NCBI RefSeq assembly: GCF_900107685.1
Contig: NZ_FNRQ01000004.1
Span: 124,001-188,000, forward strand
DNA: 64,000 bases
Source: Paraburkholderia sartisoli
GTDB taxonomy: Bacteria > Pseudomonadota > Gammaproteobacteria > Burkholderiales > Burkholderiaceae
Reading direction: 5' to 3'
Within the stretch, counting starts at the first letter, position 1. Each line of letters starts with the position of its first letter. Below the pieces are notes generated by a model. It made no database searches. It had not been told where the DNA came from and saw nothing but the letters and a program-made list of their open reading frames with translations. The translations under genes were made by a program, and so were the position numbers. Shown here piece after piece: positions 20,448-29,069 of this stretch.

Positions 20448-21554
20448 TCAGTGGAGTTTTTGCGCCCACGTGTCGACGTCGGACGCCGGCATGCCGGCGT
20501 CGCGCGCGGCATCGAGGATCTGTCGCCACGTCGCCGGATCGACCGGCACGCCCTGGGCGCTGCGCTCGGCGCGGGTGGCGCGCTCCGGCTCACCGGGCGC
20601 GAAAATCCGGTCGGTGCCGGCCGCGAGCGGCGACGCTTTCACCCATTCGACGAACGCGTCGGCTTCTGCTTCGGCGTTCGGCGCATCGAACGCGTTGTGG
20701 TCGAGGATCACCGACAGCATGCAGTTGACGATCGCGTGCGTCGTGCCGAGCGTATCGGCGTGCGTCGTGAAGCCGCCGGACAGCGCGCCGCCGAATATCT
20801 CGCACATCGCCGCAAGGCCAAAGCCCTTGTGGCCACCCATCGGCGTCAGCGATCCGAACGGCGCTTCCATCATCACCCGGGGTTCGACGCTCGGACGGCC
20901 TTCGTGGTCGATCAGCGCGCCGGGCGGCGTCTCCTTGCCCTGGTTGAACGCCACGCGCGCCTTGCCGTACGCGATCGCGCTGGTGGCGAAATCGAGCACG
21001 AGCGGCGGCTTGCCCGCGCGCGGGAACGCGGCGCAAAACGGATTCGTGCCGATGCGCCGGTCCGTGCCGCCAAACGGCGCGACAAGCGGATCGCCCGCCA
21101 CGTTGACGAAGTGAAACGACACCAGCCCGGCTGCGGCACACTGTTCGGCCCAGTGGCCGATGCGCCCGATGTGATGCGCGCCGCGCAGGCCCACTGCGCA
21201 GACGCCCAGCTTTTTCGCGCGCGCGATGCCGAGTTCCATCGCCTCGAACGCAACGACCTGGCCGAAACCCCTGTTGCCCTCGACGGTGAGGACCGCGCCC
21301 GCGTCGCGCACGACCTGCGCATGCAGGTTCAGCTTGAGTTCGTTGTCGCGCATCGACGCCACGTAGCGGGGAATCATGCCGACGCCGTGCGAATCGTGCC
21401 CGGTCAGGCTGGCCACAACCAGGTGGTCGGCGACCAGTGCGGCTTCGCGCGGCGCACTGCCCGCCGTCTCCCAGATCGCGCACACGAACGCGTGCAGCAG
21501 AGCGGCGTCGATGCGCAGCGGCACCGGCGGTTTCGTGGCGTGCGGGACGTTCAT
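20448..21554 (-). CDS. Ldh family (malate/L-lactate/ureidoglycolate) dehydrogenase
   Basis: A 368-residue NAD(P)-dependent dehydrogenase of the LDH2/MDG2 (type 2 malate/lactate dehydrogenase) family, unrelated to the Rossmann malate dehydrogenases. Family blocks include LTGHDSHGVGMIPRYV (about 50-65, with the catalytic His region), RGAHHIGRIGHWAEQ, GTNPFCAAFPR, and MMEAPFGSLTPMGGHKGFGL with the conserved Lys. Members act on 2-keto/2-hydroxy acids, including malate, ureidoglycolate and cyclic imino acids; the substrate here is not decided. It follows the M20 peptidase gene by 43 bp on the same strand, so the two are probably one transcript. Confidence 0.92.
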   Translation of the reverse strand: MNVPHATKPPVPLRIDAALLHAFVCAIWETAGSAPREAALVADHLVVASLTGHDSHGVGMIPRYVASMRDNELKLNLHAQVVRDAGAVLTVEGNRGFGQVVAFEAMELGIARAKKLGVCAVGLRGAHHIGRIGHWAEQCAAAGLVSFHFVNVAGDPLVAPFGGTDRRIGTNPFCAAFPRAGKPPLVLDFATSAIAYGKARVAFNQGKETPPGALIDHEGRPSVEPRVMMEAPFGSLTPMGGHKGFGLAAMCEIFGGALSGGFTTHADTLGTTHAIVNCMLSVILDHNAFDAPNAEAEADAFVEWVKASPLAAGTDRIFAPGEPERATRAERSAQGVPVDPATWRQILDAARDAGMPASDVDTWAQKLH

Positions 21555-21597
21555 CTCGTTGCGCCGTCAGGGGTCTGGAAAATGGCCGGCACGGAAA

Positions 21598-23061
21598 TCA
21601 GGGCGCCGCCGCGATCACTTCGGCGACGGTAGCCGTCAGCTTCTTCGCATACGGCACGTGCAGGAATTCGTTCGGGCCGTGTGCGTTGGATTTCGGGCCG
21701 AGCACGCCGCACACCATGAACTGCGACTGCGGGAAGCCTTCCTTCAACACGTTCATCAGCGGGATCGTGCCGCCTTGCCCGATATACGCGCAGTCCGCGC
21801 CGTAGTGCTGCTGCGATGCGCCATTGAGCGCGGACGCGAGCCACGGCGCAAGATCGGGCGCGCTCCAGCCGGTGGCCGCACCCTGATCCGGCTTGAACGT
21901 GACCTTCGCGTTGTACGGCGGATCGAATTCGAGCAGCGCCTTCAGGTCGGCCACGGCCTTCGCGGCATCGATGAGCGGCGGCAACCGCAGCGACAGCTTG
22001 AACGCCGTGCGCGGCCGCAGCACGTTGCCCGCATCGGCAAGCGAAGGCAGGCCGGCCGCGCCCGTCACCGAGAGCGATGGACGCCACGTCGAATTCAGCA
22101 GCGCTTCCTGCGGATCGGTTGTGGTGGGCAGCACCTGGCGACCATCCTGGCCGCAGGCCCACGGGATCTTTTTCCATACGTCGTCGCCGAGAATCCGCGC
22201 GGTGGCTTCCGCTTCGCGCAGCCGTTCAGCCGGAATCCCGCAATGGAAACCCTTCGGCAGCAGGTTGCCGGTGGATGCGTCCTCGAGGCGTTCGAACAGC
22301 TGCCGCATGATGCGAAAGCTCGACGGCGTGATGCCGCCGTAGCCGCCCGAATGAATGCCTTCGTCGAGCACCTGCACTTCCAGGTCGCCCGCGACGAGGC
22401 CGCGCAGCGACGTGGTCAGCCACAACTGGTCGTAGTTGCCCGCACCCGAATCGAGGCAAACCACGAGCCCGACCTTGCCGAGACGCTCGCGGAGCGCATC
22501 GACGTACGGCAGCAGATCGTAGCTGCCCGATTCCTCGCAGGTTTCGATGATGCCGACGCAACGCGGACGTTCGACGCCCTGTGCGTCGAGCGCGGCCAGC
22601 GCGGTCAGGCTTGCGTAGATCGCGTAGCCGTCGTCGGCACCGCCGCGGCCGTACAGCTTGCCGTCCTCGAGTTTCGGCGTCCACGGGCCGAGGTCGTTGC
22701 GCCAGCCCGAGAATTCCGGCTGTTTGTCGAGGTGACCGTACAGCACGATCGTCTCGACGCTACCCGAGCGCGTCGCCGCCGTTTCGAAGAAGATCACCGG
22801 CGTGCGGCCCGGCAGGCGCACGACTTCAAGCTTGAGACCGCGTACCGGCTGCTGTTCGGCCCATTGCGCGGCGTCGGTCACCACGCGTTCGATATAGCCG
22901 TTTCGGGCCCAGTCCGGATCGAACGCCGGGCTTTTGGCCGGTACCGCGATGTAGTCCGTCAACGCGGGCACGATTTCGTCGTTCCATTTGCGCCCGACGA
23001 ATGCCCGGAGCGCTTCGTGATCGACCTGTCGAGCCTGCTGGGTGGTGTCGTCAGAAATCAT
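21598..23061 (-). CDS. M20 family metallopeptidase
   Basis: A 487-residue zinc peptidase of the M20 (carboxypeptidase/dipeptidase) family. Metal ligands are visible: His110 in VLYGHLDKQP, bridging Asp144 in GRGGADDGY, and Glu176/Glu177 in ETCEESGSYD. The lid/dimerisation domain lies between about 215 and 370. The start is the Met of MISDDTT, because GGAAGG lies 5 bp upstream; the longer frame reads into a non-conserved arginine-rich stretch. It leads a two-gene unit with the Ldh-type dehydrogenase, so an amidated or dipeptide substrate feeding a hydroxy/imino acid step is conceivable, but unproven. Confidence 0.92.
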   Translation of the reverse strand: MISDDTTQQARQVDHEALRAFVGRKWNDEIVPALTDYIAVPAKSPAFDPDWARNGYIERVVTDAAQWAEQQPVRGLKLEVVRLPGRTPVIFFETAATRSGSVETIVLYGHLDKQPEFSGWRNDLGPWTPKLEDGKLYGRGGADDGYAIYASLTALAALDAQGVERPRCVGIIETCEESGSYDLLPYVDALRERLGKVGLVVCLDSGAGNYDQLWLTTSLRGLVAGDLEVQVLDEGIHSGGYGGITPSSFRIMRQLFERLEDASTGNLLPKGFHCGIPAERLREAEATARILGDDVWKKIPWACGQDGRQVLPTTTDPQEALLNSTWRPSLSVTGAAGLPSLADAGNVLRPRTAFKLSLRLPPLIDAAKAVADLKALLEFDPPYNAKVTFKPDQGAATGWSAPDLAPWLASALNGASQQHYGADCAYIGQGGTIPLMNVLKEGFPQSQFMVCGVLGPKSNAHGPNEFLHVPYAKKLTATVAEVIAAAP

Positions 23062-23216
23062 GATGGCCTTCCGTGCGTGCAAAACGCCCATGATAGCCCT
23101 CGTGCGACGATCATGAAACGTGCCATGACGCGCGCCATCCGTTCGACGGGAACGCTGCACGATCACCGCGTTCGCGCGACAATCGCCTGATACGCCACGC
23201 GTCCAGGAGCCGTTCC

Positions 23217-23525
23217 ATGGGAATCAGCCTGATCGCCCAGGCCATCGGGGCCGCGATCGCGCTTGCGGTCTATTTTCTGCCGGCGATTCTCGCGGACCGC
23301 CGCAAGCGCCGCGACGTGCTCGTGATCGCGCTCTTCAATGCCGTGCTCGGATGGACCGTGTTCGGCTGGGGGCTCGCGCTCTACTGGGCGCTGCAGCCGA
23401 ATCCGCCCGTCAACGTCGCGGGCGAAGTGGTCGCGAAGCGGCGCAGCGCGGTGATGCTCGGATTTTCAAAGCAGCTGGTCGAGCGCGTGCGGATGCGCGC
23501 GACGCGCGACCGGCCCATGAAGTAG
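23217..23525 (+). CDS. Superinfection-immunity-like small membrane protein
   Basis: A 102-residue protein with two predicted membrane helices, about 4-26 (IAQAIGAAIALAVYFLPAIL) and 36-58 (IALFNAVLGWTVFGWGLALY). A basic loop DRRKRRD lies between them, with a cytosolic basic tail. The double-helix layout with FLPAILADRRKRRD and FNAVLGWTVFGW matches the family named for phage T4 Imm, which blocks DNA entry of superinfecting phage. Most bacterial members are untested. AGGAG lies 8 bp before the ATG. No phage genes are nearby, and it precedes an epoxide hydrolase gene by 63 bp. Confidence 0.75.
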   Translation: MGISLIAQAIGAAIALAVYFLPAILADRRKRRDVLVIALFNAVLGWTVFGWGLALYWALQPNPPVNVAGEVVAKRRSAVMLGFSKQLVERVRMRATRDRPMK

Positions 23526-23588
23526 CCGGGTAACGCTCGCAGAAACCGTGTTGCATGGGACCCAGGCAGAGATACAAGGAGAAGCTGG

Positions 23589-24743
23589 ATGGAGGCAACA
23601 CCGTTCCTCATTGCGATTCCCGAAACGCAGGTACTCGCGCTCAGCGCGCGGCTGGAGCATACGCGCTGGCCCGATCACTACGACGGCTCGCCGTGGGCGC
23701 TCGGTGTCGATCCCGCGTATGTGCGCGAACTCGTGCAGTACTGGGCGAAGGGCTACGACTGGCGCAGCGCCGAGCGGCGCCTGAATCGCGAGCCACAGTT
23801 CGTCGCGCGGGTGGGCGGCCTCGATATTCATTACGTGCATCGACGGGGCGTCGGGCCAAGGCCCTACCCGCTCGTGATCACGCACGGCTGGCCAGGTTCG
23901 TTCATCGAGTTCATGGAACTGCTGCCGCATCTGTGCGATCCGGCGTCGGTCGGCGCGGACCCGGCCGATGCGTTCGACGTCGTGCTGCCCTCGCTGCCCG
24001 GCTTCGGTTTTTCGGAGCGGCCAGCGAAACCGGGTACGTCGGCGTTCGTAACGGCGGACCTGTGGGCCGAACTGATGCGCGGGCTCGGCTATGAACGCTT
24101 CGGTGCGCAGGGCGGCGATCTCGGCGCGGCCGTTTCGATCGCGCTCGCGTTACGGCATCCGCAACACGTCGACGGCATCCATCTGAATTACCTGCCCGGT
24201 TCATACGAGCCGCCGCTGGGCGCCGACGATCCGCCCGTCACGCCGCGCGAACAGACCTTCCTCGATGCGAAGGCGATGTGGGCCACGCTCGAAGGTGGCT
24301 ACGCGCACATGCACAGCACGAAACCGCAGACGCTCGCCACTTCGCTGAACGATTCGCCCGCGGGCCTCGCCGCATGGATCGTCGAAAAATTCCGCGCGTG
24401 GAGCGACTGCAACGGTGACATCGAAAGCGTGTTCTCGAAAGACGAGTTGCTGACGAACCTGTCGCTCTACTGGTACACGCAGACGATCGCGTCGTCGATG
24501 CGTTTTTACTGGGAGATGCGCCTGAAACCGCTGCGCTTCGCGCACGGAGAACGGGTGCGTCCGCCGCTTGGCTTTGCGCGCTTTCCCAGGGAAATCAGCC
24601 GGCCGCCGCAATCGTGGATCGAACGCGTGTTCGATCTCAAGCAATGGGCCGACATGCCGCGCGGCGGACACTTCGCCGCGATGGAGCAACCTGCGCTGCT
24701 GGCTGAGGAAATCCGCCGGTTTTTCAGGCCGCTGCGGCGCTGA
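23589..24743 (+). CDS. Epoxide hydrolase (alpha/beta hydrolase with EHN domain)
   Basis: A 384-residue hydrolase. The N-terminal epoxide hydrolase domain (about 5-110) begins PFLIAIPETQVLALSARLEH and includes the typical RLEHTRWPDHY. The oxyanion-hole motif is HGWPGS (99-104), and the nucleophile is Asp177 in AQGGDLGAAV. The acid/lid region has SLYWYTQTIASSMRFYWE with paired tyrosines, and the base is His361 in PRGGHFAAMEQP. Such enzymes open epoxides to diols in the cytosol. AAGGAGAAG precedes the ATG. It may share a transcript with the small membrane protein upstream. Confidence 0.92.
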   Translation: MEATPFLIAIPETQVLALSARLEHTRWPDHYDGSPWALGVDPAYVRELVQYWAKGYDWRSAERRLNREPQFVARVGGLDIHYVHRRGVGPRPYPLVITHGWPGSFIEFMELLPHLCDPASVGADPADAFDVVLPSLPGFGFSERPAKPGTSAFVTADLWAELMRGLGYERFGAQGGDLGAAVSIALALRHPQHVDGIHLNYLPGSYEPPLGADDPPVTPREQTFLDAKAMWATLEGGYAHMHSTKPQTLATSLNDSPAGLAAWIVEKFRAWSDCNGDIESVFSKDELLTNLSLYWYTQTIASSMRFYWEMRLKPLRFAHGERVRPPLGFARFPREISRPPQSWIERVFDLKQWADMPRGGHFAAMEQPALLAEEIRRFFRPLRR

Positions 24744-24966
24744 CATCGTGACGGGTGATGCATGAGTCGCATTGCTTCTCACGCGATTCGTGTACACGTG
24801 AAATAATGCAACGGTCCGCGCGACTGGCGCTGAAAGATGGAGACACCATCGGGAAACGCGGACCGTGAGCGCAGCGATGTACGCTCGCGTTTTAGCCGCG
24901 CGCCTGGGCATTGCCTGATCGTTGTGGATCACTCCGCTACCGACAACCTTCTCACGGAGCCATGCA

Positions 24967-25599
24967 ATGCCGCATCTTTCCAGTCTGTTGGCCTTCGGAC
25001 TCGTCTCGCTCGGGATGGCGCTCACGCCCGGCCCGAACATGCTCTACCTGATCTCGCGCTCCATCTGCCAGGGCCGCACGGCTGGGCTGATTTCACTGGG
25101 CGGCGTCGCGCTGGGCTTCGTGTTTTACATGCTGTCCGCGGCACTCGGCATTACCGCGCTGCTGCTCGCGGTGCCGTTCGCGTACGACGCGCTGCGCTTT
25201 GGCGGAGCGCTCTATCTGTTGTGGCTCGCGTGGCAAGCCGTGAAACCGGGCGGCCGCTCGCCGTTCCAGGTGCGCGACCTTCCCGCCGACGGCCCCCGCA
25301 AACTCTTCGCGATGGGCTTCGTCACGAACCTGCTGAATCCGAAAATCGCCGTGCTGTATCTGTCGCTGCTGCCGCAGTTCATCGATCCGCAGCACGGCAG
25401 CGTGCTCGCGCAATCGCTGACGCTCGGCTCGGTGCAGATCATGATGAGCCTGAGCATCAACGCGATCGTCGCGGTCATGGCGGGATCGATCGCGGTGTTC
25501 CTCGCGAAACGTCCGGCGTGGATTGTCATTCAGCGCTGGCTGATGGGAACGGTGCTCACCGGAATCGCCGTCAGGATGGCAACCGAGGCGCGCCGCTAG
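24967..25599 (+). CDS. LysE family amino-acid exporter
   Basis: A 210-residue inner-membrane exporter of the LysE/RhtB superfamily, with six hydrophobic segments and the signature GMALTPGPNMLYLISRSICQ near the N-terminus. FGGALYLLWLAWQAVK and KLFAMGFVTNLLNPKIAVLY follow. Members export basic amino acids, threonine, homoserine lactone or related solutes. GGAG lies 8 bp before the ATG; a longer frame beginning at 24922 has no ribosome site and is not conserved. It is monocistronic and convergent with the DUF2158 gene. Confidence 0.92.
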   Translation: MPHLSSLLAFGLVSLGMALTPGPNMLYLISRSICQGRTAGLISLGGVALGFVFYMLSAALGITALLLAVPFAYDALRFGGALYLLWLAWQAVKPGGRSPFQVRDLPADGPRKLFAMGFVTNLLNPKIAVLYLSLLPQFIDPQHGSVLAQSLTLGSVQIMMSLSINAIVAVMAGSIAVFLAKRPAWIVIQRWLMGTVLTGIAVRMATEARR

Positions 25600-25740
25600 A
25601 AGGCGTTGCGTTAGCGATTAACGCACACGTGAAAAAATGGGGCGTGCGGCCGCGCGGAAGCGACCGCTTCAAGAACGTCTCAGCCGATACGACGCGATCG
25701 CGCGCCGCGGCGTGAGCGGATGGAAAGCATCGACGCGAAA

Positions 25741-26025
25741 TCAGCGCCCGTAACCGAAGCGTACGAACCGCTGCTGCATCTGCACGGAGCCAGCGGAGAT
25801 GGAGCGCGGCTCGGGCCGCACGCGGTCGAGCGCGAACACGTCCTGGCGTAATTCGCCATGCTCGTCGAACCACTGGCAGACGAGCCAATCCCCTTCTGCC
25901 AGTGCGACGGGACCCACATGGGTCACGGTCATGCGCGGGCCGCCCGATTTCAATGTCACCACGTCACCGACGCGGTATGCGTCGGGTTGCGGCATATCAG
26001 TAGTGTCGAGGGTAGCGGTCAACAT
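25741..26025 (-). CDS. YodC-like DUF2158 protein
   Basis: A 94-residue soluble protein. The DUF2158 core is YRVGDVVTLKSGGPRMTVTH (about 16-35), then GDWLVCQWFDEHGELRQDVF, the same layout as E. coli YodC: a small SH3-like beta barrel of unknown role. The C-terminal 25 residues (PRSISAGSVQMQQRFVRFGY) are an extension. GGGGA lies 6 bp before the ATG at 26025; the long upstream extension of the frame is Cys/Ser-rich and not conserved. It stands beside the AT-rich stretch that begins at 26026. Confidence 0.8.
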   Translation of the reverse strand: MLTATLDTTDMPQPDAYRVGDVVTLKSGGPRMTVTHVGPVALAEGDWLVCQWFDEHGELRQDVFALDRVRPEPRSISAGSVQMQQRFVRFGYGR

Positions 26026-26322
26026 GGATATCCCCGGTACGAATAGATCAATTGCATCCAGCTGTCGACGTCGCGATGCATGCATGGCAAGCAGGCCACC
26101 TGGCGCCGTGTACGACGGAACGCCACCCACCGGCGGGCTCCGTTCATCCCGCAACAGGGACGACAGTCTGGTCTGGAACGTCAAATCTGGCTTTTGGCGA
26201 TACAGCGAGCGATACGAAAGAACAGGAAAAGCGTGAAACCTGCATGAAAAACAGGACGCGGCCGAAGCGGAATTGTCATGGCCATCCCGAGATCCGGAAT
26301 TCATGCAACGCACAAACAATTC

Positions 26323-26339
26323 TTAAACAGATTTTGAAT
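26323..26339 (+). repeat. 17-bp exact repeat, copy 2
   Basis: This is identical to 8688-8704 in front of the autotransporter. Here it lies about 210 bp upstream of the small ORF at 26551 and 380 bp upstream of the terminator at 26704, in the same orientation relative to them. Confidence 0.5.
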
Positions 26340-26550
26340 GCGAACCGCGATTCAGGCACTGTCGCCCACGCAAATCAAACTTCACCCTCAATCCAGACCT
26401 CCGAACTCCGGCCACCGGATTGACGTTCGATTTAAAATACCGGCCAAGATTAACAATCGAATTTTATCGAGGCAAGTGTTTTTTCAATCAATACGGTTTA
26501 TTACTTTCAGGAACAGATTGATACATGGTGCCGCGCAGGCGGAACGTAAC

Positions 26551-26688
26551 ATGCCAGTCAGTGATGCACCGCCGCAAAAAGCCTTGCCAGCAGGCGTTCA
26601 CAGGCCTGCGCTGTCGAGCGCGATTGACGCGCAGATCTGGCTGACTATGTCTGTGTGTCGCAATAATTCCCGGATCCCGTCTTTATGA
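26551..26688 (+). CDS. Possible small protein of unknown function
   Basis: A 45-codon frame beginning MPVSDAPPQKALPAGVHRP. A weak ribosome site (GGCGGA) lies about 8 bp before the ATG, and an intrinsic terminator begins 15 bp after the stop. It matches no family I know and has no signal peptide or membrane segment. The frame stays open upstream to 26338. The alternative is that the transcript is a small RNA and the frame is chance; the terminator is the stronger evidence. Confidence 0.25.
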   Translation: MPVSDAPPQKALPAGVHRPALSSAIDAQIWLTMSVCRNNSRIPSL

Positions 26689-26703
26689 TTAATAAAATTA
26701 CCA

Positions 26704-26730
26704 ACATCACCTTCGTGATGTGGATTTTTT
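26704..26730 (+). terminator. Rho-independent terminator of an unassigned plus-strand transcript
   Basis: A 7-bp stem ACATCAC/GTGATGT with a CTTC tetraloop is followed by GGA and six T residues. It points in the plus direction, while the nearest annotated genes on both sides are on the minus strand. It therefore implies a plus-strand transcript within the AT-rich stretch. Confidence 0.7.
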
Positions 26731-26904
26731 AACCATCCCTGAACACGCGATGCATACATGGATTTCTTAAATCCATTAAATATTCATATGAAATATGGAA
26801 ATCGTTTTCTCACCAATAAATGACCCTGACGATTTTGTCATCCGTGTGTCAATCAGACGGATGATCTTCCATTAAAGCGTCATTGCAATCCGGGTTCATC
26901 CGGA

Positions 26905-28404
26905 TCACGCATGCCGCGCCGCGATCCGCTGATGCCGGACCAGCAGCATGCTCAAGGCAATGCAGATGAACAGCAGCACGGTGATCATGCCAATGCAGAC
27001 CTGGAACGCGTGCGAATACGCAGCGGCCGTCGTCTGATGCCCAAGTGCGCCGAAGAACACGCCACTGATCGCGGCCGTGCCGAACGCAGCGCCGATCTGC
27101 AACGTCGATGAAACGATGCCGGAGGCGAGACCCGCCTTTTCCGGCACGACCTCCGCGAGCACGATACGCATCAGCGAAGGCAACACGAGCCCTTGACCAA
27201 TCCCCGCACAGACAAGGCCCAGATAGAAGACCGGTTCCGGAATCGCACTCTGGCCTGCCGCCCATGTGGCGACCGAAAAGCCCGTCGCCAGCATTGCGAA
27301 CCCGAGTGTCAGCACGTGGCTGCCGATGCGCCGCACGATTGCCGGCGACATGAACGGGCCGACGATAAAACCCGTCGCGAACGGCATGATGGCGATGCCG
27401 GAGGCGAACGGCGTCCAGTGCAGGCCCGTCTGCAGATAAATACCGTAGGTCAGAAAGAACGCGCTTTCGCAGTAAAACAGGAACGCCAGCACAAGACCCG
27501 TCGCGAATGCGGGATTGCGGAACAGCTTCAGGTCAACGAGCGGATGGCCGCCCGCGCGTTCGATCCGGCGCTCAAGCGCGATAAAGAGCACGAGCACCGG
27601 CACGCTGAGCGCGAACATCACGAAAGTCCATGCGGGCCAGCCGGCTTCGCGCCCATGCGTCATCGGATAGATGACCAGCATCAGCAGCAGCGACAGCAGC
27701 CCGACGCCTTTCAGGTCGACGCCGGTGCTTTCGGCAGGCTGGCTCTCCGGCACGAACCGCCACGTGCCGAGAAACGCCAGGATGCCGACTGGGATGTTGA
27801 GCAGAAAGATGATTCGCCAGTCGAGGCCGAACGGGTGATATGTGATCAGCGCGCCGCCGCCGAGCTGCCCGACGATCGACGAGAGCCCGAAAACAAAGCC
27901 GTAAAAACTCATCACCCTGGTTTGCTGGTGCGTCGGCACGACCGCGCGGATCGTCGCGAGCACCTGAGGCGCCATCACCGCGGCGGCGATGCCCTGCACG
28001 ATGCGCGAAAGCACGAGCATATGGCCGCTTGTCGCGAAACCGCACAGCGCCGACGCGAGCACAAAGGCCGCCATGCCGCCCATGAACATGCGCTTGCGGC
28101 CAAACAGATCGCCGAGACGCCCGCCGGTGATCAGCAGCACCGCGTAGGCCGACGCATACGCCGACACGATCAGTTGCAGCTGGGCATCGGTGGCATGCAG
28201 GCCGGTATGGATCGACGGCAGCGCGAGATTGACGATGAAGTAGTCGAGCGGCGCGAGAAAGGCGCCGATGAACAGCACCGTCAGCGCGGGCCCCTGCCGC
28301 TCGAACCGCTGTGGCGCGGTTGCCGCACGGGAACCGGGCGCGCCGGCCCCTGCCGGACACACCGCCGCGCCCGATGCAGAAGGTTCCATGGATTGATTAT
28401 TCAT
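26905..28404 (-). CDS. MFS transporter, DHA2-type (14 TM) drug exporter
   Basis: A 499-residue inner-membrane proton-coupled exporter of the EmrB/QacA group. A low-complexity N-terminal tail (1-35) precedes about 14 membrane segments. Motif A appears as GGRLGDLFGRKRMFMGG, and motif C-like FYGFVFGLSSIVGQLGGGAL follows. It lies 31 bp downstream of a TetR-type gene on the same strand. A TetR-like operator (28403-28418) overlaps its ATG, so it is most likely repressed by that regulator and induced by a toxic compound. No good ribosome site is seen at 28404 or at the alternative Met at 28389. The substrate is unknown. Confidence 0.9.
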   Translation of the reverse strand: MNNQSMEPSASGAAVCPAGAGAPGSRAATAPQRFERQGPALTVLFIGAFLAPLDYFIVNLALPSIHTGLHATDAQLQLIVSAYASAYAVLLITGGRLGDLFGRKRMFMGGMAAFVLASALCGFATSGHMLVLSRIVQGIAAAVMAPQVLATIRAVVPTHQQTRVMSFYGFVFGLSSIVGQLGGGALITYHPFGLDWRIIFLLNIPVGILAFLGTWRFVPESQPAESTGVDLKGVGLLSLLLMLVIYPMTHGREAGWPAWTFVMFALSVPVLVLFIALERRIERAGGHPLVDLKLFRNPAFATGLVLAFLFYCESAFFLTYGIYLQTGLHWTPFASGIAIMPFATGFIVGPFMSPAIVRRIGSHVLTLGFAMLATGFSVATWAAGQSAIPEPVFYLGLVCAGIGQGLVLPSLMRIVLAEVVPEKAGLASGIVSSTLQIGAAFGTAAISGVFFGALGHQTTAAAYSHAFQVCIGMITVLLFICIALSMLLVRHQRIAARHA

Positions 28405-28418
28405 GACCGATCGTTCAA
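28403..28418 (-). promoter_or_regulatory. Putative TetR operator at the MFS start
   Basis: On the minus strand TTGAACGATCGGTCAT, a near-palindrome centred on CGATCG. It differs from the copy at 29075-29090 at only two of 16 positions and overlaps the MFS start codon. Confidence 0.6.
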
Positions 28419-28435
28419 AAATTAGCGAAAAAAAA

Positions 28436-29062
28436 TCAGACGAGCGCGCGCATGGCGAGATCGACGATGGAGGTCAGTTGCTGTTCGTCGCGCGGCGTTT
28501 TGCCGAGCACGCGCAGCCCTTGCGTGATGCACAGCAGGAATTCACCGACGGACTTTTCGTCGAGCTTTGCGTTAAAGGCACCGCTTGCCTGCCCGCGGAT
28601 CACCGCCGCCGATAGCAGCGTGATGGTGCGGCGCTGGATGGATTCGATACGCTCGCGCAACGCGATGTCGTCGGCCGACATCTCGAGTGTGGCGTTGGTA
28701 ATGAAACAGCTGCGCTGCGCATTCAGCGCCGACGCGGCGCGCGCGTGGTGCATCAAGGCGTTGCGCAGCGCCTCTTCGGGCGGCACGTTCGCGTTCAGGC
28801 GCTCGGCGAGCCGGGCAATCGAGCCGTCCGCGTAATGGTCGAGCGCGGCCAGCAGCAATCCGTGCTTGTCGCCGAACACGCCGTACAGGCTGCCACGCAG
28901 CACGCCGGTCGCCTTGCAGAGATCGTCGACCGACGTGGCGTGATAACCGTGATTCCAGAAAACCTCGCTGGCGCATGTGAGGACCGTCTGCGTATCGAAC
29001 TCGCGCGGACGACCGCGGCCTGATGAGACTGGCGGTTTTCTGGAGGTGGCGGGTTTGGTCAT
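28436..29062 (-). CDS. TetR/AcrR family repressor
   Basis: A 208-residue regulator. The N-terminal helix-turn-helix (about 22-68) reads FDTQTVLTCASEVFWNHGYH, then TSVDDLCKATGVLRGSLYGV, the usual TetR block with recognition helix near GSLYGVFGDKHGL. The rest is an all-helical ligand-binding and dimerisation domain. It lies immediately upstream of the MFS exporter on the same strand and has matching operator sequences before itself and before the exporter, so auto-repression and exporter repression are likely. The predicted promoter places the mRNA start at or next to the ATG, and no ribosome site is visible, so translation may be leaderless. Confidence 0.93.
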   Translation of the reverse strand: MTKPATSRKPPVSSGRGRPREFDTQTVLTCASEVFWNHGYHATSVDDLCKATGVLRGSLYGVFGDKHGLLLAALDHYADGSIARLAERLNANVPPEEALRNALMHHARAASALNAQRSCFITNATLEMSADDIALRERIESIQRRTITLLSAAVIRGQASGAFNAKLDEKSVGEFLLCITQGLRVLGKTPRDEQQLTSIVDLAMRALV

Positions 29063-29069
29063 GGGGCGT

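Larger units (their letters stand above)
26026..26904. other. AT-rich intergenic stretch with small ORF, hairpins and terminator
   Basis: Nearly 880 bp separate the DUF2158 gene from the MFS gene, and from about 26300 the DNA is far more AT-rich than the rest of the window. It holds a 17-bp repeat (26323-26339), a possible 45-codon ORF (26551-26688), a plus-strand intrinsic terminator (26704-26730), a 19-bp palindrome (ATGGATTT-CTT-AAATCCAT at 26758-26776), and an 8-bp stem TCATCCGT/ACGGATGA (26838-26845 with 26857-26864) that may slow transcripts leaving the MFS gene. No known gene family was recognised. Confidence 0.5.

Noticed and set aside
26338-26688. A 116-codon frame in the AT-rich stretch
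   Set aside because: The first 70 codons have no ribosome site and no protein-like pattern. Only the last 45 codons, from 26551, are kept as a weak candidate.
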